Shown here piece after piece: positions 55,824 through 64,000 of a DNA stretch of 64,000 bases. A program made the position numbers and the translations under genes. Below the pieces are notes generated by a model. It had not been told where the DNA came from, made no database searches, and saw nothing but the letters and a program-made list of their open reading frames with translations. The number at the start of each line of letters is the position of its first letter. Position 1 is the stretch's first letter. The stretch covers positions 124,001-188,000 of the forward strand of contig JANBPK010000919.1 in NCBI GenBank assembly GCA_027579435.1, in the 5' to 3' direction. Source of the stretch: Candolleomyces eurysporus. Its lineage: Eukaryota > Basidiomycota > Agaricomycetes > Agaricales > Psathyrellaceae.

Positions 55824-58176
55824 ATGACTGAGAAATGGGAGCCGGTGGATGGAGACACACAAAAGAAGCGTGTTGTGAGCCTTTTTAATTATTCAATTGC
55901 ATATCTGAGCTCGAGCTCTAACTCCACCCAGTGTTACTTCTACGACTCTGACATTGGCGGATTTCACTATGGCCCCGGTCATCCGTGAGTCGTTTTCACC
56001 CAACATACAAACCTCACTCCAACTCGAAGCAGGATGAAGCCAACAAGGATACGCATGTGCCACTCTCTGGTCATGAATTATGGGCTGTACAAGAAAATGG
56101 AGATCTTCGTCAGTCTGGTCAGGTCTTGTGGTATATTCGCATGTTCACATACCATTCTTTCTTTAGCGTGCCAAACCAGCGACCAAGCGCGAAATGACCC
56201 AATTTCACTCTGACGAATATGTCGATTTCCTCAACAAGATTACGCCCAGCAACATGAATTCGTTCGTGAAGGAACAACACAAGTGTAAGTTAAATCCAGG
56301 ATCATCCCTCACCACGTCTTTATTTAGAACTGTGCAGACAATGTTGGTGACGATTGCCCGGTCTTCGATGGACTCTTCGAGTACTGCTCAATTTCGGCAG
56401 GTGGTTCAATGGGTAAGGTCTCTTCCAGAGATTGATTTTCGGCAGACGTCACAACGAGGCTATTCTAGAGGGCGCCGCGCGTCTTAGTCGCGACAAATGC
56501 GACATTGCTATCAACTGGGCTGGCGGATTGCACCACGCGAAGAAGAGTGAAGCCAGCGGTTTCTGCTATGTGAACGGTATGTAGGATTTCGTACATTCCC
56601 GGATACGCATGTTGACCGGCGCTAGATATCGTTCTCGGGATTTTGGAGCTCCTCAGGTTTGCGATCCCAGCTCTTAGGCTTCATTTTACTCACACGCTCC
56701 CATTAGATACCACAATCGTGTCCTATACATTGATATTGACGTTCACCATGGCGATGGCGTTGAAGAGGCGTTTTATACCACGGATCGCGTCATGACCGTC
56801 AGCTTCCACAAGTACGGCGAATACTTCCCTGGTACAGGAGAGCTCCGTGTATGTGCACACTCACTTTATCCTCCTTACCGTCGCCTAATCCTACTTCCAG
56901 GACGTTGGCATCATGAAGGGTAAATACTACGCGCTGAACTTCCCCCTCCGCGACGGCATCTCAGACGACAACTACAAATCCGTGTTCGAGCCCGTAAGTG
57001 CCATCTGATTTCTCGGGATTGTTTCTGAGAAATCCCCCAGGTGATCATGTCAGTTATGGAAACGTACAACCCGTCAGCAATCGTACTGCAGTGCGGGACA
57101 GACTCACTATCTGGAGACAAGCTTGGGTGCCTGAATCTGTCGATGAAAGGTATTTATAACGATTTACGGAAGCCTTCCTTGACTCATTCTCTCGCACTAG
57201 GACACGCTAATTGCGTGAAATTCGTCAAATCTTTCAACAAGCCTCTACTCTTGCTTGGAGGTGGAGGCTATACCATGCGTAACGTTAGCCGTGCTTGGGC
57301 CTATGAGACAGGTCTTGCAGCGGGTGTTGAACTAGCACCAGGTACGGCACTTTGCTATTCTCCCCTTTCAAAAATCTGAACTTGCGTAGAAATTCCGGTC
57401 AACGAGTACTATGAATACTTTGGGCCGAACTACGAACTTGATGTGAAGTCATCAAATACGGAAGACTTGAATACTCCAGCATACCTTGACCGTGTCAAAC
57501 GCATAGTTTTGGAAAATCTTCGCCATACGGGCGGACCACCGAGCACCCAGATGACTGGTAAAAGGATATTCATTACAGTCCGGCCGCCCTCAGCTGACGT
57601 TTGTGTTTACTAGATATTCCCTCGCTACCCATAGACGTTGACTTGGAAGACCCCAACCAAGATGAGGATATGGATGATCCCAACGAACGAAGACCAATGC
57701 GACTGTTGGACTCACGACGACAAGCCGATGGGGAACTCTCAGATTCCGATGACGAAGGCGAAGGGGGCCGAAGAGATCACGCAGACCACAAGGATTTCGA
57801 AAGCAACGGAGAAGGATCTCACAAATTCGGGATGGGAGTGGGCATTCTCGCATCTTCGGCTGGGGCCACGCACGGAGCAGGACCAAGTGGCCACAGAACC
57901 ATCCCCCGGGTTCTCACATCACCCAAACCAGATTCTCCGACGATGGAGGTTGATACCCCATCCTCGGATAGTGCACCGGCTGAAGCGCAAACAAACAATA
58001 CAGCTGAGGCCAATCCTTCCGTCCCTCCCGTGTCGGCACCCGCTTCAACTGGTTCGGAATCTGAAGCCTCGAAGGAAACTGAGGCTGCATCTGGGCCTGC
58101 TCCAGCTACTGAAGACGCGATGGTGGTTGAGGAAACCTCTTCAGCTGCTCCCAAGACTGATCCTCCTGCGTCATGA
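55824..58176 (+). CDS. RPD3: Class I histone deacetylase RPD3
   Basis: This zinc-dependent lysine deacetylase is the catalytic core of Rpd3L/Rpd3S-type repressor complexes. Spliced exons give the full catalytic domain: [60 protein letters not shown] with the tandem His, [20 protein letters not shown] with Asp and His zinc-site residues, [20 protein letters not shown] with Asp, and [20 protein letters not shown] with the transition-state Tyr. The C-terminus after PSTQMTDIPSL is a ~190-residue tail that is acidic then Ser/Ala/Pro-rich ([20 protein letters not shown]), ending APKTDPPAS. It is probably disordered and longer than in yeast Rpd3. About twelve introns are short and in frame. Confidence 0.95.
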
Positions 58177-58401
58177 GTATAATGTCGTCTTTTACTGTCA
58201 CCGCTGACTATGTGTATGTGCTCGGGATGTAGAATATAATGAGTCCTATGTATAAGCTTACTGCATTCCATGCTGGGTGTGTGAAGTACGTACAGGTCAA
58301 ATGGTCAATGACGTCGAACCTGTGAATATCTCATGTGACCTCATTAAATGTCGCGACGGACTCGAGTCAAAACGACGCGGCTCACTCTCTGAACAACCTC
58401 C

Positions 58402-59555
58402 ATGACCGAGTCTGTCGAACGACCAGTAACCCCACCACCGCGTCCCCCAGCGCCTCAAATCCTTCAGTCTACTCCGGAACATGTCAGACAAATCGAAATC
58501 AACCGCTTAAGAGGTAATGAGAATGTTCTTGGTCAATCGAATTGTATTTTGACGTGAAGGCAGCAAAGGCCGCGCAGAGGGAAAAGGAATCGAGCGCGTC
58601 GTCTAGCAATGTTGCCAATGCCAACAAGAAGAGACCCTTGGATAGTATTACCACGTCGCCGACGGCAGGCTCTAGCTCATCGAGTTCGAAACCATTGAAA
58701 CGCGACACACGGTTGGGGACGTACTTCGAGTATGACTTGTCAAAAATGGTCAACTCGAAGGGTGGTTTCCTGTTGGATGATAATAAAGAGGTTGACGAGG
58801 AGGCGATCAGGAAAGAGAAAGAAAGGGAGCGGGAACGTGCGATGCGAAACTTAGAGCCTCGTACGTCAGCCAGCTTCCTGAAACTAGCACCCAGATTGAC
58901 CACTTTTACAGCTGTGTATCTTGATCCAACTAAGAACCCTCGCTGTCAAGAATGCCAGACGATTGATATAGACCACGAGTTTCGAAAGGTTTTTGGATGT
59001 TTGGTCTGCCGCAAGTGTCAGAACGATAAGCCAGAGCGATATAGCTTGTTGACCAAAACAGAATGCAAAGAGGTGTGTCTTACCTGGGCCATTTTACTAA
59101 ACTCTTTCTTACTTTTCACAGGACTATCTCCTCACAGATCGTATGTAACGACGTAATATCAGGACAAACCTAACATTGACCCTACAACAGCGGAGCTTCG
59201 TGACCAGGAGCTTCTCCCCCATCTCTTGAAAGCGAACCCTCACAAATCCACGTACGCAAATATGATGCTCTTCCTCCGATACCAAGTGGAAGAGTTTGCC
59301 TGGAAGAAGTGGGGCTCGCCGGAGGCACTTGACGAAGAATACGAGCGTCGAAGTGCGGAAAAGAAGAAGAAGAAAAACAAGAAGTTTGAGCAGAGCCTGA
59401 AGGAGCTTCGGCGTCGTACTAAGGAGAGCGTTTGGCAGCGGCGGAAGGACGAAGAACATAAGCATGCCTTCGGACCACTCGAAAAAGACCAAGAGGGAAA
59501 TTCGAGGCAGGTTTGCCACACATGCGGGTTCGCGGTTGAAGTCGAGGAGCTGTAG
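58402..59555 (+). CDS. RAD14: XPA/RAD14 nucleotide-excision repair protein
   Basis: XPA checks damaged DNA and organises the repair complex. The start MTESVERPVTPPPRPPAPQI continues to EINRLR|AKAAQREKESS through acceptor GAAGGCAG, which is the frame-keeping choice. The zinc finger reads RCQECQTIDIDHEFRKVFGC and LVCRKC, a CxxC-CxxC pair. The DNA-binding core follows: KTECKEDYLLTDPELRDQE, LLPHLLKANPHKSTYANMML and FLRYQVEEFAWKKWGSPEA. A Lys/Arg/Glu-rich helix (RSAEKKKKKNKKFEQSLKE) follows, ending CHTCGFAVEVEEL with a second CxxC. About 325 residues, within the family range. Introns are short. Confidence 0.93.
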
Positions 59556-59964
59556 CCGTTGGTTCGACGACCGGCATGTACTACGAGGGTAAGCGATCCT
59601 CATACTTGTCTTCGGTGTTCCGACTGGATACTCTTTTTCTCTGGTTATAATCGTCTCAGGGCACACTTCTCGCTGGACCTTGAGGGTAATGGTACATTCT
59701 TCTGTACCGTACATGGACAATAGCGACTCGTACACGGTACCTGCTGTATTTCAATAATGATGACATCCGTTGCATCCGGCATCACTAATAGATCATCCGG
59801 GTCAAAGAACCACCGGCTATTGGTTCATCTGCCCGAGCCTGAGGCTTATGCACTTACTCATGACCCACTGGTTGCTGGGCCTCACTTATATCACAAGGAA
59901 CGCTCACCAAGCTCCCTTATATTTCTGAGGAACGAAACTCGCAGCAAACGCGGTCCCAGCAAAC
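59556..59964. other. Intergenic: XPA 3' flank and thioesterase promoter
   Basis: No gene was called. An ORF starting at 59757 runs into the thioesterase in another frame and is a shadow. No TATA box was seen. Confidence 0.45.
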
Positions 59965-61425
59965 ATGGCAGAGACAAACCAAGTCGAACATACGCAGATC
60001 TCAACCTCCCTGGAAGTGGAGAGAATCGACAAGAATTTGTTCCGCTCCAAATCTCTATGGTTGCCGTTGAGGGCGAGAGGTGTGTTTGGAGGGTGCGTGC
60101 AGTTAGCTTCAAACTCGATGCCGAACTCCCTAACAATTTCATAGGCAGGTCATCAGCCAGGCTGTTGTCTCAGCGACGAACTGTGTCGACCCCGCTTTCG
60201 CTCTTCATGTATGTCCCCACTCACGGTTTCCACCCTTCTTCGTATTCAGGCTGACTACCCGCTCTGCTAGTCTCTTCATGTAAGAAAATCAAGTGCCAAA
60301 CTAGCCGTTGCCCTCACCCTTCACTTGATTGCAGTGCTACTTCCTCCTGAGCGCCTCACCAGCCACCCCTATAATCTACAACGTCGAACGGGTTCGCGAC
60401 GGAAAGTCGTATGTTACCCGCGCAGTTAAGGCTGTCCAGAATGGCCGTATCATATTCATAATGATATGTTCGTTCCAAAAACCCGAGCCATGGCAGCCTC
60501 AGCAGCAATGGCCCATGCCAAAAGTTCCTAAACCGGATGACTGCGAATTGCAGGAAGTGAGGTACGCTCGGGTGCTAGAGAACAAGGATATCTCGCAGGA
60601 TTCGAAAGACTTTTTCCAAGCACTTCACTACGTGAGTTCCTGAAGCTTTCTCCTCGCGGTTGGAATTGACACTCACTCACTGTACATACGCAGGAGCGAT
60701 CTCGGAGCCCCGTCGCTATCAAAGTCGCAGCTGAGCACGACCTCTCTGTCGACGGTGTCGTTCGGTACATGTACTGGATGAGGGCACGGTCCATTCCCAA
60801 GTATGAAGCACCATTCCAGAAGGCGAGTCCCAGGTTCCTCAGGGTCGGAACTTGTGCTGACTGGCAAAACAGTGCATCCTGGCCTACGCATCCGACCTTC
60901 AGTTGTGAGTTTGTCTCGTGAATTCAATGCACACTAGGTTGGGTTTTGACTTGTGACAGTATCTCAGTGGCAGCTCGCACGCTTGGTTTACGGCGAGATG
61001 GAAACCCAGGAAGCCGATTAACGATGACTTCAACAGTGGATCATACGCTCTGGTTCTATAGGTATGTTCTCGTCAGCTGGAAGCTTGTAGTTTCTAATGT
61101 CTCCTTTTTTAAGCAACGATTTTGATTTTGCAGAGTGGCTTCTCTATGTGGTTTGTAGTCTTTTGATGCGATTCGCCTCCTCAATTTTGCTGACTGGTGA
61201 ACTTTTCCAGATCGAAAGTCCCAGGGCAGGATCTGGTCGAGGTGTGGTGCACGGAAGGGTACGTTCAAATGCCTCATGAAATTTAGTACTTGGGCCTGAT
61301 CTTGAGTCTGCCAGATTTACACTCAGGACGGAACGCTAGTAGCAGTCGCAGCCCAAGAGGGAGTTGTGAGGGCTGATGTTCGTGGTCCGGTCGCAGAGGA
61401 GAAGAAACCTGCTGCCAAATTATAA
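59965..61425 (+). CDS. TES1: Peroxisomal acyl-CoA thioesterase II (TesB/ACOT8 family)
   Basis: TesB enzymes hydrolyse acyl-CoAs to free fatty acid and CoA, in fungi usually in peroxisomes. The C-terminus KPAAKL is a peroxisomal targeting signal type 1 variant. The start MAETNQVEHTQISTSLEVER leads to NLFRSKSLWLPLRARGVFGG and QVISQAVVSATNCVDPAFAL. Then HSLHCYFLLSASPATPIIYN, GKSYVTRAVKAVQNGRIIFI, the double-hotdog core (SVDGVVRYMYWMRARSIPKY, FISVAARTLGL, MTSTVDHTLWFYSNDFDFAE) and GRGVVHGRIYTQDGTLVAVA. The HSLHC junction needs a 9-nt exon TCTCTTCAT at 60271-60279 between introns 60209-60270 and 60280-60334. It restores the family HSLH motif. About ten introns. Confidence 0.9.
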
Positions 61426-61527
61426 TAATAATTTCATACGTAGTATTTAATAATGATAAAGAAAATGGGAGGAAATGACTCAATGGAGCTCAAAGAGCGC
61501 GATCCCCGTGTAAGAATGTGGTATAGN

Positions 61528-61538
61528 AAAAAAAAAAA
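61528..61538 (-). terminator. Pol III terminator of tRNA-Lys
   Basis: A run of 11 A on the plus strand is a T run on the minus strand, 9 nt downstream of the tRNA-Lys end. The N at 61527 sits at its edge. Confidence 0.7.
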
Positions 61539-61546
61539 GTGAAAGT

Positions 61547-61643
61547 AGCCCACCGCGAGGGTCGAACTCGCAGCCTTCAGATGACTTAGAACCACACAGT
61601 GTTCTTAAAAGTCTGACGCTCTAGCCGATTGAGCTAGGCGGGC
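61547..61643 (-). tRNA. tRNA-Lys (anticodon TTT), with intron
   Basis: The acceptor stem GCCCGCC pairs with GGTGGGC. The D arm is TAGCTCAATCGGCTAGAGC. The anticodon stem TCAGA/TCTGA is perfect and the T arm is GCGAG-TTCGACC-CTCGC. The anticodon TTT lies at 61607-61609. An intron of about 23 nt follows one base after the anticodon. Poly-T follows the gene on the minus strand. Confidence 0.92.
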
Positions 61644-61781
61644 TCGGTATTCTAATCCAAAACAAGCGTACTCAACCCACGATCCGGACCGCGAAAATGG
61701 CTGGTCCAAAACAGTCCTGAAGGAAACTGAAAGTCGACGCGACGCTTCTGCTGACCACATACAGCCCCATTTTCTTTTCCC

Positions 61782-62900
61782 ATGTTTTCTGAGCCTCCTC
61801 ATCCAAACGGACCAGGTCCCTCACGTCCCTCAGGCGGACAATATGGGGGTCATCATGGGCAAAAGCGTCGGGCTACTATGCCTGAAGAACAAGAGTGAGT
61901 ACAACATCCTCTCACTGTCGGGGCGTCCTCGCTCATCCCCAACAGCTTCAATCCGAGTGTGCCACCACTTGGCGATCCAAACACCTGGTACTACCCCTCA
62001 CAGGGTTGCAGCTCCGATGAAGACGAAGATGGTGGCAGCTTGCTGCAGAGCAGCAACTGGGGCCAGAAGACGACGAAAGGAGCGCGTTGGATGCGCAGAG
62101 GGAAGATGACTGCTTGGGGACCTGGCATGGACGAATGGGAGGTGAGCATACACCACTAATTGCACTAGAAATGCATTCATTTTCTTCCACCTTAGGCCGA
62201 AGATCGAGCCCGGAAACGACTCAAGGTCATGCTCCCCCAACCGCGCAGGTCCCCGTCTCCTCCTTGCATCCCACATCTCGAGAGGTCGCCATCACCCCCA
62301 TTGGTCTCTCCTTACCCACCTCCCCAGTCCGTTCATCTCAGTTACTCCTCATTTGTGATGGACAAATCAGTCACACACACTTTCCGATCCCGACTACTCG
62401 ATGAGCTTGAGCAAGCGACTAACGGCTTGATCGAAGGCGAGGCCACTCTGAGGAGAGCTTTAGGCCGTTTGTGGCAAGTGATGAGCGAAGATCCCGACTT
62501 GAAGAAAAAGAAACAGTCTGTGGTCGCCAAACGGGAGGAAGAAGACGATCCGGAGATGGATGACCCTAGAGTGCGCCGAGTCGCACATGCCCCCGACCTG
62601 ACCCCTCCCACCCACAAGCTCTTCCTCTCTACGCATCCCAACGGCGCTCCCCTCAGCTACGACCACGATACCTCTAACCCCACGTCTCCGGAGCGCCAGA
62701 TGGAAACACTGGAGAAGTCCCTGTGTACCCTCCGGGAGCTGCAAGACGACGGCCGAGAATATGTAGAGAGGCTCCAAGAAATACGGGAGGGTCTCGGCGA
62801 CGTCAGAGCGCAACGCGACATTATTTGGAACGTAGTCAGGGAACGTGCTGTCAAAGAACTTCAGGACGCTGCCTTTGTGACCGCCGGACTTGTTCAGTAG
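61782..62900 (+). CDS. Unknown protein with Pro/Ser-rich and coiled-coil regions
   Basis: Not recognised. The first exon, MFSEPPHPNGPGPSRPSGG...MPEEQ, is spliced to DFNPSVPPLGDPNTWYYP. An acidic stretch (SSDEDEDGGS) and KTTKGARWMRRGKMTAWGPG follow. After an intron comes AEDRARKRLKVMLPQPRRSP, a basic nuclear-type region, and SPYPPPQSVHLSYSSFVMDK. The second half is helical and charged (LLDELEQATNGLIEGEATLR, RLWQVMSEDPDLKKKKQ, CTLRELQDDGREYVERLQEI), ending DAAFVTAGLVQ. About 335 residues. The basic-plus-coiled-coil layout suggests a nuclear scaffold, but nothing is diagnostic. I considered an Rxt2-like HDAC subunit and found too little match. Confidence 0.65.
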
Positions 62901-63072
62901 TACTTCTATTGTAGTGGTGTATGTACATAGTCTCTAATTTTTTGTTTTCTTGGTTCCGAGTCTCCGATCAGAAAAGCTTGCACGCGTCACATAACCCCTC
63001 CAATATTAAACCCGTCTCACATGCATTGCCCCACCACTGCTTTGTCCCGACCTCCAACATCCCCTGATTGCC

Positions 63073-64000
63073 ATGGTTCTCTCCAAGATGAGCCGCTCCA
63101 ATCTTCCCTCTAAGTCGTACGGCGCAGTTCCCGGGGCCCCCATCCCGGACGACCTCAATGCGGACGGTGACCGTTACATGGAGAAGCTCAGAGTCTATGC
63201 GAAATCCCTCCCGTACTCCATCGAGCCATACTCAAAGATGATGGAAGCCTTGGATTTCATTATCCTGCGTCTAACACAAGCTGTCCATGCCAGAGACGAC
63301 GTTGGTCTAATCCAATGGGACAGTATGCTGACGTAGTGCGTTCCGTTGGATATTCTTTCACCCTTAGTTTGCTTTGCTGAGCCTTGGAATAGCTGGATGA
63401 TGCTCAAGTACCCTCTTCCCAAAGAGAAGAGGATTCGACTGGCCAAGCTCTACTTCAGTCTGAGTGTCGTCCCCGGGACTTCTACCCAAGTTGTTGCTGT
63501 ATGCGCGGACGCATTCAAGGTCCTAACGCGCTCAAAGAAGAAAATCTCGATTGAAGACATCAGAATCCCTTGGAAACCTATTTTCGACATCCTTAAACAT
63601 GATCTATTTCTTAGTCGGAGGCAGTTTGAATATACGTACGTCTATCGATGTTCCATCCTAGACCCCACACCAACCTGCCCCGCAGTCAAATCGCTTGGTG
63701 TATGGGCTATATTGCAGATAATGCCAGAAGATTTTTCCACCCAGCAGCTATTACTGAAATGTTGTCGACATTCCTTCCACTCGTAGATGGAACACGATTG
63801 GACGTAAGTCTTTGGTTCGACTACTTTAGCGAAGGACAAGTCTCATCCGAGCGCCAATCTAGAGCATCCTTTCCTCACATTTCTACCTAACGACTTTCCT
63901 TCCCCTCAGCCATCCACAGCTCTACCTCCCTATGCTCTTCCGTGTCTGGGAGTCTATAAATTCGTACATGTACGACGAACGGATGCTGCACTTCCTCTCC
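63073..64000 (+). CDS. BLM10: Proteasome activator BLM10/PA200 (N-terminus, partial)
   Basis: BLM10/PA200 is a large HEAT-repeat protein that caps the 20S proteasome. Only the first part is here and it runs off the right edge. Visible blocks are RYMEKLRVYAKSLPYSIEPY, MMEALDFIILRLTQAVHARD and VGLIQWDSMLT|YWMMLKYPLP. KEKRIRLAKLYFSLSVVPG, FEYT|QIAWCMGYIADNARRF, MLSTFLPLVDGTRL and YLPMLFRVWESINSYMYDER follow. The pattern of Leu-rich helices and the LPYSIEP start fit BLM10 N-termini. The start at 63073 is the first ATG; MSRSNLPSKSYG at 63088 is an alternative. Introns join in frame. Confidence 0.85.

Noticed and set aside
61782..62900. Rxt2-like subunit of the Rpd3 complex, suggested by the nearby RPD3
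   Set aside because: The basic and coiled-coil regions do not show the Rxt2 core; proximity to RPD3 is not evidence in fungi.
1..64000. CRISPR arrays, operons, riboswitches, bacterial terminators
   Set aside because: None seen, and none expected in a fungal nuclear sequence.

Overview
This window is nuclear DNA from a filamentous basidiomycete, most likely an Agaricomycete. Genes are packed on both strands. Nearly all are cut by short introns of about 45-65 nt with GT-AG ends, CTNAY-like branch points and often very small exons. The proteins are typical of mushroom-forming fungi: F-box and BTB singletons, a DUF2235 hydrolase, UPF0658, PXMP4, MTC1 and a DUG3-type amidotransferase. No prokaryotic, viral or rDNA signature was seen. 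Gene models were built by hand from splice sites and family motifs.

Layout, left part (1-32 kb): a bifunctional pseudouridine glycosidase/kinase (cut by the left edge), molybdopterin synthase large subunit, a membrane protein with a glycosyltransferase-like domain, ICE2, DUG3, phosphoacetylglucosamine mutase, alpha-SNAP/SEC17, NUS1, an F-box protein, a DUF2235 hydrolase in about 17 exons, an MFS transporter, peptidyl-tRNA hydrolase 2, a UPF0658 membrane protein, a BET1 SNARE, an Ulp1-type SUMO protease, an intron-containing tRNA-Met(CAT) and a Yippee protein.

Middle (about 30.6-39.2 kb): a gene-poor island. It holds one small TATA-driven gene, some doubtful ORFs and a 731-bp non-autonomous DNA transposon with 30-bp terminal inverted repeats, an 8-bp target duplication and seven internal copies of a TTTTTATCC(G/A)AA motif.

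Right part (39.2-64 kb): a Ras GTPase with an apparent 2-nt micro-exon, a BTB protein, PXMP4 (frameshifted), MTC1, complex I NDUFS3, splicing factor BCAS2/SPF27, a very large disordered protein, succinyl-CoA ligase beta, a DinB-like protein, class I histone deacetylase RPD3, XPA/RAD14, a peroxisomal acyl-CoA thioesterase with a 9-nt micro-exon, an intron-containing tRNA-Lys(TTT), an unknown protein and the N-terminus of proteasome activator BLM10.

The genes are mostly unrelated housekeeping functions (secretory pathway, mitochondrion, peroxisome, nuclear maintenance). There is no biosynthetic cluster. The most notable non-genic content is the transposon, the micro-exons, three GC-AG introns, and a systematic assembly artefact: eight single Ns, each beside a homopolymer, five of which break a reading frame.
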